Source of the DNA: Pholiota molesta
Lineage: Eukaryota > Basidiomycota > Agaricomycetes > Agaricales > Strophariaceae
Reading direction: 5' to 3'
Length of the DNA stretch: 64,000 bases
Assembly: GCA_014925825.1 (NCBI GenBank)
Contig: JACGCK010000013.1
Span: forward strand, 1 to 64,000
Below the pieces are notes generated by a model. That model searched no databases, had not been told where the DNA came from, and worked only from the letters and a program-made list of their open reading frames with translations. Shown in pieces: positions 9,744-22,459 of this stretch (position 1 is its first letter; each line of letters begins with the position of its first letter). Position numbers and translations under genes: made by a program.

Positions 9744-12700
9744 ATGCAGACTCCCAGCGAACCTCAAGCTACTCAGTCGACCGAAGTTTCCGCTCCCACC
9801 AGTGCCAGCATTGACGCCGCCGTCGACACGGGCATCAGTTTGGTAAACAGTGTCACCGCCATCGTGAAGGAAGTCGGGGGGATGCTGAAGAACGTTCCGT
9901 ACGTTCAGGCTTTATCCGGGGTCATTCTGCAGATCATAAAGATTAGAGATGTATGTAGCGTATATACTCCGAAATATGATATATTGACCAAATTCTCAGG
10001 AAATCAAAGCAAACAAGGAGCGTTGTCGTGAGATCATCGACAAAGTGCTCCGTATCTCAAAATCGATTTATGAAAGGCTCGAGGACGTTGCGAAATCCGA
10101 GGGAAAGGAGAAATTGGCCAGATTGGAGGGCCATCTCGTGGATTGCAAAAGGTAAGTTGAGGTCAATGGTTTTTCTTGCGTACAATGCTCAAACTCCGTA
10201 AAGTACCCTATCAGCTGTGTATACGGAGCTCGAGAAACATCAATCACGAAAACCATGGGCGAAGCTCATAAACCGCGGGTTGGAGGAATTAAACAGGTTG
10301 GATCGGCGTGTCGACGAATTGAATATCAAGCTCATTCTGGTACGCGTCACAAATCAGAGGCTGCCGGTATATCTAACAGAGCTCCATACATGTAGGATAT
10401 TCTCGTCGCTATTCAATTAGAGCAGGCTGCATCAGCGACGAACGTAATTCAATCGACGGCGCTTAAGTACGTACATGTTATTTATTCGAAGTTGCACTAC
10501 TAAACTAAATTCAGCGCACCAACCGATAGCGCAGACCAAGTCTTACCTCCGAAACCCCACCTAATGGTTGAGCGCGAAGAGCAATTAAATCTCGCGCTCA
10601 ATATTCTTCTGAGGCCGGAACCCTCTCGAATTGCGATCATAGGTGGCGGCGGGTTCGGGAAGACTACGTTGGCCCGCATGATCCTCCACGACCCAAAAAT
10701 TGTCGAGCGCTACAAATCACAATATTTCCTGTCCTGTGAAAGTATTTCCAACATTGACTCTCTGCTGTTGGGATTTGGATCTATGCTAGGACTCAAGGCG
10801 GCTCCGTCGGCGATTCTCGCGTCAGCACGGCGCCTGCTGGCGACGTCGACCACTCTTGTATGCTTCGACAACTTCGAAACTCCCTGGGAAGGATTTGAAA
10901 CGCGCACAAAAATTGAAGAACTACTGGAATCCATCGCCGACATCCCGAATTTATCGCTCATCATAACCATACGTGGTGAACAACGCCCTTCGAAAGTTAT
11001 GTGGTCCAATCCGCTCCTTCCGCCCCTCTCGACTCTATCTCTGGACGGCGCAAAGGATGTACTCCAGAATATTGCTAGTGATCATATTATTGACGATTTC
11101 ACTCTTCGACTTCTACAAGCCATTGATGGAATTCCTTTAGCAGTTACACTTGTCTCGACACTCCTCCGTGATGGCGAAAGCTCCGAGTCCTTGTGGGGAC
11201 GATGGTCGGCAAATTACACTAAAGTCATTCACACTGGCAGTGATGATCGCCAATCCAACCTAAATCGATCAATTGCTCTCTCCATCAACAGCCTTCGCAT
11301 GAACAAGGATTCAGACGCCTGTCGACAGGTACTGGTCGTGTTGTCGTTACTTCCCAATGGCTTCCCCTTCAATAACGAAGCCATAGCCAGCTTGCAGAAG
11401 CATCTCAACAGCTCCGAGCCTGTCGGCTCCGATGTCCACACCAGGTTTCCAAAGTTGCGGACAGTGCTAAGGCGCATCACTCGAGCAGATCAGCGTACCA
11501 AGGATGTCAACACATCAGCGGGCGTACCTAGCCAACAGCACAGAACTATTGACCTTCATACTATTTTGGACACACTGCGGGCTGTCGCTTTGATTAGGGT
11601 AGACCACACCGGCACATCTCCCCGACTCCAAATGCTCTCGCCTATCAGACTGTTCTGCAATGAATTCTTTTCCCTCGGAACCTCGCTGGTGCTTGAAAAG
11701 GTCGCCAACTATTATATCAGCATTATGTTACCGGCTTCCAATTACAATGGTGATGCAGAATGTTATGCCCAGGTTGTTCCGGAGATCCAAAATGTGCATT
11801 CAGTCTTTCAGAGAGTATTCAACATTGGCTACTCTGAGTCGCAGGACATCACTCGCCTCATACATGCCACTTCCAATCTTACCAACTGGTCTTGCTTCAT
11901 TGGATACCTATCCCAGGATACCATTCAGATGGCCCTCAAAAGCTCGGTCAATTTACCTATCCCACATGCAAATTGTCTTATGTCACTTGGTCGCTTGTAT
12001 GACACTGAAGGCCAACATACAAAGGCTGAAACCTACTTTAGAGAGGCTGCTGCTATCTTCAAGCAAGCAAAAGATGTGGATGGGGAGGCAGATGCATTAC
12101 ACCACTCTGGTGACATGCTTTTTAATTTGGCGCAGCGCGACCAATCAGAATTTGCATTCACAACGAGCTTGAAGCTCTATACCCAAACTGGAAATAAGGG
12201 GGGCAAGCAAGTGTTCGCTGTAGCCTCGGGGATTTGTACAGGTCTCAGGGCCGAGATTCGCAGGCACAGGCTACTTTATCGGATGCACTGGAGGCCTACC
12301 AACAGATCTCAGATCTTCTAGGCCAAGCAAATGTTGCTCAAAGCCTATCTAATCTCCACTTCAACCGCGGTAATCTAGTTAAAGCCGAGAAATATGCCAC
12401 TGAAGCCTTAAATGCAGCAAAACGAGCAAACTATGCACTGGGAGAGGGAAATGCACTCGGGAGACTGGGCCACATATATCTTGCACTGGATAGGGTTCAG
12501 GAAGCCTGGCAGGCTCTCGAGCAGGCCCTTCAGATACAGAAGCAGCAGAATAATCTCATTAACCAGCTCAATGCCATCGATGACCTAGCAAGAGTTTACA
12601 TCCAATCCGACCAGCTGTTTGCGGCAGAGGCACTGCTCACAGCATCCTCCCAGGTGGAGCTGGATGTGGTAGAGATAGCCTTCATTTTGACTAAGCTGGG

Positions 12701-13283
12701 ATGGGTCTATATCTGCATTGATTGCCTCGACAAGGCCGAAACCCATTTGGACGACGCACTCCAGCGCTTCCGGAGGTTCAATCACAAAGGCATGCAGGCC
12801 AAGGTTCTCGGACATCTAGCGACCGTATATCTCAAGACCAATCGACTGGACGAAGCGGAGCGGGCGCTTAAATCTATCCCCGATCTTGGTATCTGGACCG
12901 ATGTTGAAATGCACGGACTCTGGGTCCTTGGAGACCTCTACATCATCATGGGAGAGCTCGAAGACGCACAGGCTTCCTTAAATGCAGGAATGGCTCATTG
13001 TCAAAATAGCCAGAAGTCATACTCATATCAGCAAGGCAACATCCTTCGCAGCATGGGCACCCTCCACGTAAAACAAGGCCGCGTCGATCGCGCGATACGG
13101 GCATTCAAGCGGGCACGCGAATTCCATCGCAAGGCGCAGTGGGTCTCCGAGCAGGCCACCGACCTCAAGCGACTCGGCGAGGCGTATGAAATGCTGGAGA
13201 GGGCCGAGGAGGCAGGGGCTGCATTCAGGGAGGCAGAGGAGCTCATGGAGAGCGTTCGTGAGGCTCGCATTTTGAAGGAATAA
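9744..13283 (+). CDS. NLR-like receptor, copy 2: N-terminal helical domain, NB-ARC, TPR (one frameshift)
   Basis: Proposed exons are 9744-9950, 10000-10151, 10204-10339, 10396-10466 and 10515-13283; introns are 48-56 nt with GT-AG ends and join in frame. The N-terminal 190 residues form a helix-rich domain containing VPYVQALSGVILQIIKIRDE, then a linker, then NB-ARC: Walker A GGGGFGKTTLA, Walker B-like LVCFDNFETPWE, LIITIRGEQRPSK and GIPLA. TPRs follow from about 11960. A base is missing in the stretch 12199-12215 compared with copy 3, so the frame breaks and resumes at 12234-13283; without this loss the protein would have about 1110 residues. The region after LPNGFPF is about 40 residues longer than in copy 3. 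Fungal NLR-like proteins are thought to sense non-self or damage and trigger cell death; that role is inferred from domains. Whether the break is real or an assembly indel is open. Confidence 0.8.
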
Positions 13284-15730
13284 ATGTAGCTACGTGTTTT
13301 TCTGTACTTGGTGTGAATGTGTAATTGGATATGGACATTTTCATTGTATGTTGTATTACAGTATGATAGCGAGGGGATTACTGTAGATTTAACTTCGCTT
13401 CGCACCTTCCGTGATGTTGCGTGATAGCGCACAAACTGCAACCAGACATATTTAAATATCTGCTCTCAATAACGCGAAGGATGACTTGTTGGAGAAACCA
13501 AAATCGACCACCTTGATTGCTGTTTAAATTCGAACGCAACATGGCTCGATGGAGCTGAATGAAAAACCTAGTGAGGAAGTGAGGTTCATAAATACAGTAA
13601 CCTTCAATGAAAACATAATAATAACTTTGTTGGTATATTCTACGTACATGGAGCTCGGTACACCAAAGTACAGGCAGATGGTAGATCACTGTCGTATTAG
13701 TTTCTACATCAAGCTCGATGAAAAGTATAGCATGTACCAATAATGTAATCAATGTAGCGGGAAGGTGGCAACTTCGGCGTAACACACCGAGCAAGTCACG
13801 GTGCGCGCGGTACCCCATGATTGACCTCCTTAATTTGTACTGCTCTGGCATAGCTGCATACTCAACACAATGTGGTATTGCTATCGGTTCCTAGCTTGGG
13901 CTGCGTAAGAAGATACAATGCTGGATTGAAAACGAACACATATGAGGTTGTACCCTTAGAATGTCATGAATAATGCTGGCGAAGTTGGAGAACCCACATT
14001 GCCTCAAGTACAGTGGAGGTTGAGGGTGGCAAATAGGCAGAAAGATGACTCTTTCCTGGACGCGAAGGATGAGATTAGATGGGCGATATCTCGTTCACAA
14101 AGCACTTACGACACTTGTTTATGCCTGAAGTGAGGAGAAATACGAGGTCATCCCTTCAAACACATGCTACATGTTGGCGTCGTGATCTCTGAGATCGGAA
14201 TGTTGTGGATCCGTATAGGTAACAAACATCAGATACCGACAGTTTTAAGCTCCATTTGTGCAAGAGCTATCGCAAATCACAGTCGGGTAAACATGCATAC
14301 AGTAAAACTCAAGCATATCAGCTCACCAGATGTCGCCGGACCTTATTCTTCTACCACTTCTGCTGCAGATTGATCGCTAAATGATCCCCTGAAAGAATAA
14401 AAATAAGGATCAGTTTCTAACCGTACAATAGCATATATAAGTATTTACTTCGCTCTGGAGTGAAAGAGGTTGAATATCCATCGAGATCGGGCCTACCACC
14501 ATTGGTGACAGCTGCTGGAGGTGTGATGAGAGCAGAGAAATAAAGTCCGAGTTACCATCGGAGGGGCAATCGTCGGTGACTTGCATCAAGTTCATGCCAT
14601 CGGACGAGGATCGAGATTAGGATCGGGAGAAACCGCACAAGAAGGGTGTGGAGGGAGTGGTGAGCGGACGGGGCTATTTGCTAAATGACGCAAGGAAGTG
14701 CCAATAGGTGGGTACAGCGCTGCTGCAAGGTGCTATTCATAGAGAAATGGGCGACGTTGGTGAGACGGTAGGGTTGAATTTTCTTTCGAGGAGGCACCTG
14801 AACTGGAGAGATCTGTATGTAGAGATAGAGAATCAATCAATGAGTAGACATAGATGGGACAGAACACGTACATCAGTAGAAATTTGTCGCAGAGGCGCAG
14901 AATATTTCATGGTGGGGCTGGTGTCGGACGACGTCACATCAAAGGGCTACGCAGAGAAAGGAGGTAGGGGCGGAGGGAACAGTGGATCCTTGAAGGTCAG
15001 GCTCCAGACCAGGGGAAGACCAAAAATCTGAAAAACGTGTCGAGGTGGCCTGTGCGTGTAAGAAGGGTTGAATCCTACAACATCCGCGATGACCAAGCGA
15101 TGACGATGTGGGGAGGAGTGGAAAGACGATACCTGGTCGAAACGCGCCCTTCGAACAGCCATCTGTGTCAGGAGGAGGTTATGGGTGTTCCAGGCTGCAG
15201 ATGAGGCCTCAACGGAGGGGGGGTAGGACGAGGAAACAGCAAGCGCACGGCGAACATGACGGGTTGGACCAAACGGGGCAGCAGTGCCGCCAGCGATTCA
15301 CGAAAACGTTATGTAATCGACTAGGAGTGCAAAGAGGACAGGGTTGTACAATGGACATGGTCATGTACCAGTGATCCACGGATGGCACTTAGTGCGGTGA
15401 CGGAGATCGTTGTAGTTCCACTGCGAGTTGAATGCGACCTAAGCAGAGGAAGTTCAGACAACATATGTATCTGTCTCCGACTCTTCGCCGTGTCCCGACA
15501 TACTGCACAGCCTCTCAATCTCGCAACTCGGCGCCGTGGATATCATCGCACAGACCGCGACTGCTTTTTTTCACGTTCTGATACAAGCTTCGAGAAAGAA
15601 ATGCCATAATTTCATTAAACACTGTCTATTTATTGGGGTTCTCTCTCCCGCAACCAGACACTTGTGACTGTGCGATCCGGAAAGACGCAAGCGCTCTGTA
15701 TTCTATTGTTATGCACGAAGCTGCTCATCT
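13284..15730. repeat. Block A, copy 2, with decayed minus-strand gene
   Basis: This aligns with 1186-3770 in order and spacing. On the minus strand it keeps SGTTTISVTALSAIRGSL (about 15370-15425), NLLLTQ-type reading broken by a frame change near 15170, and SDFISLLSSHLQQLSP (about 14500-14550). The first 200 bases after the NLR stop match the other copies most closely. It is a decayed copy of the block A gene plus the NLR 3' flank; function is not recognised. Confidence 0.7.
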
Positions 15731-15989
15731 ATACTTAACCAATACTTGATGTTGGTTCATCAAGGAAGAAAAAGAGTCCAGAATAAATTCAAAGAGTCTT
15801 ATCCGAGGTCAGATGGTCTCCGCCACCAATCACTTCTTAGGCGCCTATCTGACAAGGACGTGTAGTTCAACTAGCATACACGGCTACGCCAACATGTGTC
15901 GATTCCATACCAATATACAAGCAAGATCTCCTGGCGCAATCAGTCCCCGGGGGCGACCGATGTTCGACCAAATCGACCATAGGATTCAT

Positions 15990-17040
15990 TCAGCAGGTAG
16001 TAAAGGATGACCGTATGGTTAAAAGATATCTACACCTCGATCTCCCTCAAACATATACTTCCACCGTCGTCCCGCTTTAACACCACCCCAGTAAAACGGA
16101 CCTAAGTCCGGGGCCGCACACCGTAGTCCATACTCCCAAATCAGCCTTGAGCGCTTGAGCGCTAATCGGTAAGGTCTTGCTTTATCGCCCGCAGCCCGAG
16201 CCAGCCTGGACCAGCACCTCCGCAAGTGACATACCACATATAAACACCCAACGACCCTACACGCTTCCATTTCCCATCGCCCAACACTCAGCAGACACGC
16301 TAAGCCCCCATCAGCGTCGAACGAACGCCGCCGCGCAACTAAGCTGTGGTGCAGCCGATTCTTCAGCGGCGCGCGATGAGGGTGGGGGGGAAGGTATCGG
16401 AATGCGGTGGTTGTCCCCAATTGAATTCGCAGCAGCTTTCGGTTGGGCATGGCGATACCGAGACATCGATCTCATCCCTCTCGTCCCATAATTTAGCAAA
16501 GGTCCTATGCTTTCGGTGATGCGAGCATTGGATTTTCCTAGAGAGCATTGGAAATACAAACTTCGGCGTAGACTGGGCATGTATGTTGGAGGGCGGAGCG
16601 GGGTGAAAAGTCAACCGGCCAATGAGGCGCGCAATACCTGAACACGAGTCGTGGGGGGCATATACCCCAGAGTTGACGTCGACCATCCATACACGGGAGA
16701 GGTCATTAGATGCACGACATACGCGAAATCTCCAGCAAGGTGTTAAAAACGAGGATCTGCAAATGAATGGGCGACGCGCTGTAACGTTGAGGTCCAATGA
16801 CATGTCAAAACAGCGCAAGGATGGGATGGCTACAGGTGTCCAAAACATCGGGCAGGAGCAGAGAAGAGGAATGGAAGAGCGCTCTGGCGTCCCCAAAGGC
16901 CTTGGGTATAGGGATCGATTTTTTCACAAGAATGAGAGTCGTGCTGAAACACCGAGTAGCCACCATATGGCCGGAGAGAGGAAGTTTTGGTGCTGGCGGC
17001 GCCAGAGAAAGGAAAAGAAAGTCAAAGATGTGATTTCGAA
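15990..17040. repeat. Block B, copy 2
   Basis: This is related to 3820-4740 and to inverted copies at 56640-58780. On the minus strand an open frame of 177 codons (16363-16896) contains FRVCRASNDLSRVWMVDVNS, then GVYAPHDSCSG and FHPAPPSNIHAQSTPKFVFP. The copy near 58.6 kb keeps a very similar reading, GVYAPHGSCSG and SHPAPSSNIRAQSTPKFV. Conservation of the frame between distant copies suggests a protein exon, although no family is recognised and the short introns expected in this genome are not clear here. Confidence 0.6.
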
Positions 17041-17099
17041 TTTATAGGATCGTCCATATATTATGACATGGATGGAATGGAAAGAAGTTGTGTCAAGAG

Positions 17100-18860
17100 G
17101 GCCGTCGCGGTATAGAATCTAGTGCCAAAGGGATCAGCCAACGATAGTGAGGGTGCAGATAGTATGCGAAGCGAGATGAGGATGTATCAGGCCGGCATGG
17201 GATGATACTGGATAGAAAAGAAACGAGCAGGTCAAGACGATGTTCAGACGAGGGAAGGAAGGCAAAAACATACAGGAAGGCGAATGCTAACTTATCCCGT
17301 GCTATAATCTATCAATCATCGCTATCAGATATCCTCTGTTGCGCCACCCGGCATCAACTTCGAGAGTCGAAGGCGACGATATGAATCTTGACGAAGGCGA
17401 CGTCCATCGAGAGGTACAAGTAGCAAGCAGCGTTGCTTGTTCGCGACGATGATGCAGGTAAGAGGTATCTGCATCGCCTTGAAGGAGGGGCTGAAGTATT
17501 CGGGCCAGTGTGCCCAACATGTCCTGGATGGGCGAGGATACGGCGGATGTAATAGAAGCGGCCAACATGCGACTACACAGGCAGGATGTAGATGCGAGAT
17601 GGTGACGCCAGTGATCGACGTAGGAGGCAACGTTTATCCAGTACATGCACGTGGGCAGCATTCCGCTGCCAGACACTACACACTCGGAAAGCAATGTCGC
17701 TGTGTCTGTCCACAGTATGTCTATATCAGAGCCATGGCTGGGAAGGGGGAAAGTCGATTAGGGACGTAGACAGTACAATGGGGTATCACATACCACGTGG
17801 ACGTAAAGATTGCATATGTACTGGTCGACCAGAGTGGCAAGTGACGAAGTGCGGTCGGCTGTCCTCCTTGTGGTGCGACCCGGCTGCGGAAGGTCGGATC
17901 GTGATCGATCTCTACTCCGGGTGCGTTCATGCAACGTCCATGTTTTGCGTTCCTGTCATCGAGGCTTGGCGCATGGCACTTCGTCTTGCACATAGTTCAT
18001 CACTGCCCTTCTGTTTCTATCGTACGAGCTATGTTGCTTCCTCGGAAACTCGTGTTTTAGATAGGATGGGTCCAAGTTCTGACGAGATAGGTCAGAATGG
18101 GCACGTCAAAAGAAATTGCGCGAGGAATACGTACTGTATGATAGAACCGAGAAGTATGGACGTGAGCGGCGCCGCCAAAGGAAAAGTCACAGGCATTGGA
18201 TCGTTGGGGAATGGTGTAGAATGCAACAACAGCAATGCCTGACGCAGGGTCTATATACCATCCAGAGAGTGCGATGCCGAGGAAGTATAGCGGCCTGACG
18301 CAGCCTGTCAGTGACAATAAGTAGGGGAAAGAGGACCGAAAAATATGGCATTGAGGTCCTGGAGTGCATTACGACTTTGACATCCTATAGAGCTGAAGCA
18401 CTTGTGTGCGGCTGAGCGGTGCAGAGGGGGTGCTGATCAGAAAGAGGTGCGAAGAGGGAAACGAAGATAGAATCGTACATTATGACCAGCGCCGACCTCG
18501 ACGTCATCTCCGTACCCATTATCCATCGTATAAGCGTTATCGCCTGCTCATTCGCTTCTTTCTCCATGAGCAGCATTCGACAGGTCGCGCGATATGAGCG
18601 AGGCATAGAGAGCGGAGCGGCCTTGATCATGCTGTGGGCGATGTGAAAGGAGCGAGGACAGCACGGATGGAGCAAAGAGCTCGGATGGAAGGGAGGAATT
18701 GCAGAGAAAGGCTGTCGTCGTGTTCACCCTAACGCAGAACATGAGCGCGATGCAACGGAAAGGAAGAAGAAAAGCGTGCATACCGTATGCTGGCACTCCA
18801 GCCGAGACATCGTGAGGGAGTAGAAGTGGGTGTGAGTATCAGCCAGGATGGGTGGACAAA
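17100..18860 (-). pseudogene. Block C gene, copy 2: unrecognised multi-exon gene
   Basis: Function is not recognised. On the minus strand an exon near 18130-18260 contains SNACDFSFGGAAHVHTSRFY and is followed by an intron of about 56 nt at roughly 18078-18135 (GTACGT donor, CTGAC branch, CGTCAG acceptor), as in the copies at 5.1 and 8.5 kb. Upstream segments at about 18385-18540 read SRSALVIMYDSIFVSLFAPL, matching a diverged segment near 8870-8950, and 18720-18800 reads MHAFLLPFRCIALMFCVR. Downstream, 17302-17694 is open on the minus strand for 130 codons. Coding origin is likely; intactness is not shown. Confidence 0.45.
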
Positions 18861-18949
18861 GACAAGTTGAGAGCACTGTGATTGGCCGCAGACGAAATGG
18901 CGTCCGTGCGCAATGACACCGGTCCGGCGTCACCGTTCGAGCGCTTAAT

Positions 18950-19430
18950 CATTTGTGAAGCACAAACGGGTTATGTTACACAGGTTAAGACCCTCCAAAC
19001 AATCCTCCGCCAAGATCGGCACATATCATTCCAGCGCATATCATTCCTCTTTCTCCAAAAATGACAAGTATGTAAAGATACCGCACACATAAATCGGTGA
19101 CATTTTGCACTCCCAATGCAGATTGCGATGCACCGTACGTGCTGTGGTTAGATTACATACGAAATACACAGTATTCGACGTATAAATGCATAGATATACA
19201 TAGTGTGTAGCCAAGTGCAGATTAAGAGCTTCCAGTTGAGGCTGTTTCGAATTCAAATCCCATTGACATCCTCAAATTCACAACGACCGATATCGTGCAA
19301 ACAGTACCACCGATTCGCGATGCGGCGACGAAGACTCTTCAGCATCATGCGCCACGTTATTGGATAGGCGCTCTGTGGAAGAGACGTATCCGTGCCCGCG
19401 CTGGGACAGTTCCCCGGACATGTTGAGCGT
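18950..19430. other. Region between blocks C and D, copy 2: no gene recognised
   Basis: No convincing coding pattern was found. The stretch is moderately A/T-rich near 19040-19250 and holds no shared landmark that I could place in the other units. Confidence 0.4.
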
Positions 19431-20210
19431 TAGCGTCAAGACGCATCAAAAGCGGCGCGTAACAGAGAGCGATGGTTAGAAGAAAGTAAGAAGAGATACC
19501 AGCCGTCCAAGTATCCGATGTCTGACAGACACGTCAGGCGCATCCCAGTCGTCGGTAGCCAATTCAAAATATCCGCAACACATATCCCCTCTGGCCCCTG
19601 TGGTCTGCTCGCCGCTTGGGGTTTGTATTCATCCTGCCCACCATGCACGTATTTGCGCAGATTTGTGCCGGCGTATTCTCGCTGCGAATTACAGTGACCT
19701 CCAAAGTCCAGGACCTGCAATAAGATATGAGCCGCGTTGTAGACGTTGCGTAGACTGTGCAGTGGCCGCGGCGACAGAATAGTCATGGACGGCTGATGAC
19801 GCGGGAGAAACTTGTTAACGAGAACAGGTGTCGGCGTTTGAGCACGACGAGGCTCGAAAGAGGTGGAATAGGTTGGGAGGGCGGCGTTGTTTCAGAGTCA
19901 CTCGAAGAGGAAGAAAAATGGGATGGCTCCTTTATGTCGTGCCGGGGGAGCCTTCAATTCCAGATACATTCTCCTCCTCATCGTCGTCCTTCGTTTCCTC
20001 CTCCCTCGTCATCATCTTCGTCGCGTTCTGCGACTCTGTCTCGAAAAACGGAGCCCAAGGCTGAAGGGCATGTCCACCTGGAAGAGTTTGCGGACGGTGT
20101 GGATAAATTCAGCGGAATGGCGGAGGGTACGGGATTTGGCCACGGAAGATAAGCGGTGCGATAGAAAGGGCGCGCTGGAGGTTGGCGTCGGCTAGTTGCA
20201 GGAAAACCCA
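19430..20210 (-). pseudogene. Block D-related gene piece, copy 2a
   Basis: On the minus strand an open frame of 116 codons (19436-19786) includes LRNVYNAAHILLQVLDFGGH, LRKYVHGGQDEYKPQ and VADILNWLPTTGMRL, then reaches a possible donor near 19505. The words YVHGAEDG (near 5340, minus) and YMHGAEDG (near 63855, plus) in other units match YVHGGQDE, so this is part of the D-type segment. The following part, 19860-20160, resembles 20690-21000 and 5640-5890, so a piece of D is duplicated here. No function is recognised. Confidence 0.4.
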
Positions 20211-20589
20211 GCACACCAGGGATGACGGCCCCCGTCTAGGGCGCATTCAGCGGGTGCGCGTCGCTGGAGTGTGTTAAGCGCGCAGGGAGGAGAGAGAAAA
20301 GCGGAGTGGGTAGGAGAAGTCATGGGTGTCGCTGAAGGTGGAGCGGATGCGAGCCATCGCGACTAGAGGGACTGGATTGCAAGTGCTGGCTAAAAGAGTG
20401 AGACTGGATGCAGATGCGGGATGGTGATAAGATAAATTCCTGCATGACGTCCTAGATGTAAGGAGCCACGATTATGGCGGACAGAGGACTACGGGGAGAG
20501 AACGCGTTAGGACAATGTGCGAAAGAAGATCACAGACAAGGACAGACCTAATGCAAACGGACACACCGTGTGAGACCAAGCAATGTCCG

Positions 20590-21570
20590 CTATCACTCCA
20601 TTGCCCGCATTGACCATACGTTTGCAATCTGTGAATCAGCCGGTCTTCGACGACAGCGACAGGAACAAGCCGCAGCCTTTGGGTGGATTAGGAGGGATTT
20701 CGAGTTGCTCTAGAGTCACCCAAAAACGGAAAAGAAATCGGATGGATTTGTATGTCGTGCTGGGATGCCTTCAACTTCGTCAACACCCGCCTTTCATCGT
20801 CATCGTGTTCCCCTCCTCGCTATTGTCCACCTGGTCCTTGTGCTTGCAATTCGCCTTGCGGACGTCGTTATCGCGCCAGCGCCCACACTCTGCAAATCTC
20901 CCTCGGGAAAATGGATCCATTAGCAATCTCGTCGTCCCAGGCGTCAAGGCTGATGGGATCGTCGAGCTAGAAGAGGCCCCATGCGGCTAAATCCGGCGAC
21001 GGAAGGGGTGTGGGCGTCGTGTTTGGCCACGGATTAAGCGACGGCCAATAGAACATGATACATGAACTTTTATGACGTATTCGGCGACAGTTAGAATCTG
21101 ATCTGGAGGAAATGTGGTTAGTGGAAGAAGACAATGGGATGGGTAAGGTCGAGGAGACGGAGTGGGGAAAGAGCAGGGAGGGAAGGATGGAGCGTGATAA
21201 AGGGACAAAGTGGAGAGATGGGCTGGGATGGCAAGGTACTCACGTTGGCCTCGTAGACGAGGTGAAGCGCATGCGCCTGGTCTTTTTCTTGGAGAATGCC
21301 AATACCATCGTCGTTGGCGCGCTTGAGACCCGTAGAGAGCGGAGGGAGGTTGACAGTCAGGGCAATGGATCGGTCGCGGCTGCAGTGGAGAGTTCTGCAC
21401 GGGAGACAAAGCCCTCCTCGTCCTATTCAAATTCGGCGTGTAAAACGATAGCTACTACGCGTCAGAAACGTCGTGCCAGGTGGAAAAGATATCGACGTAC
21501 CATCGAGGACCTTTTGCGGGTACCAGCTTCCTGGGGTCTGGGTACGGTGCAAGTGCGATTTTGTGCATGA
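20590..21570 (-). pseudogene. Block D gene, copy 2b
   Basis: On the minus strand, an exon from about 21420 to 21243 reads, after frame correction, LKRANDDGIGILQEKDQAHA and then LHLVYEA, ending at a GTGAGT donor near 21242. The next exon opens at an acceptor near 21110 with a DSN reading that soon breaks. The preceding intron (donor GTACGTCGATATC near 21500, acceptor AATAG near 21425) is shared with copies near 6.45 kb and 63.0 kb. This strengthens the view that block D is a spliced gene family of unknown function, with this copy damaged. Confidence 0.45.
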
Positions 21571-21799
21571 TTTGGCATGGAAGGCAAAAGCGGACTATCT
21601 GGAGCAACCTCGGTCCAGAGCGCGAGACGACTGCACGGAAAGAGCTATTGAGACGAGTATGGCGGAAGGGAAAGTCTGCTTGAGGCCAGCGCCCGTATCA
21701 GCGTCAACTCTGCGTCATCGATTCATCCCTGCATCGAACTATAATCCGAATAACATTAGACGACATTGTGGAACAGGTTCAATTAGATAAGGTACAAAC

Positions 21800-22450
21800 T
21801 CAGGAAAATCCAACGAACGGCTTAATGGACCAATACGAAGTTGTGAACGACATGATTGAACTCGTGAAAGTGTTGCGGGTGTCGTATTGGGCCTCAGGGT
21901 CTATGTCGTATTCTGCGAGATAGTAAAAGTCTGGACAAGAGGGAATTAGTGGCATAGGACAAAGGGCTGAGCATTGCGGAGGGTAGAAGTGGCAAGAGGG
22001 CGGAGAGGCTTGGAAGGAGGTAATAAAGGGGCGGATGGAGAGATAGGATGCATGTAAAGGGCTCACTTTCGGCTTCGTAGACGAAGTAAAGCACGTATGC
22101 CTCATCTATTGCCTTGAGGGAGGGCAATATCGTCATCTTTGGCACGTTTCAAATCACGAAGAGTGCAGCCGGTTAGCATGCAGGGACATGGGTCGGTCTC
22201 AGTTGTAGCGTTTGAATATGGGGGCAGAGCAATTGATGCTTGACGACGATGTGAGCGTTGACCGTGGCTTGGAGGACGATGTTCTCCGTGTTCCACGCAA
22301 AAGTTGGGCCACGATGGCTGCGCCGCGTCAGATACGTCGCGCCAGGTAAAATAGAAATAAAAACATACCGTTGGGGGTATCGACTTCCTGGAGTTTGCCC
22401 ACCAACATGGAATTACGCGCGATGAGGTGCATGATTCGATGTCGAAAGCA
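21800..22450 (-). pseudogene. Block D gene piece, copy 2c
   Basis: This is a third D-type piece in the same unit. On the minus strand it reads LRDLKRAKDDDIA and, in the next frame, LKAIDEAYVLYFVYEAESE near 22060-22165, ending at the same GTGAGC-type donor. The two readings join only if a base is added, so it is frameshifted. It lies about 1 kb upstream of NLR copy 3. Confidence 0.4.
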
Positions 22451-22459
22451 GGGAACGGT

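Noticed and set aside
12199..12234. A short intron explaining the frame change in NLR copy 2
   Set aside because: The available GT-AG pairs are far too close, and alignment with copy 3 shows only one missing base with all flanking sequence kept.
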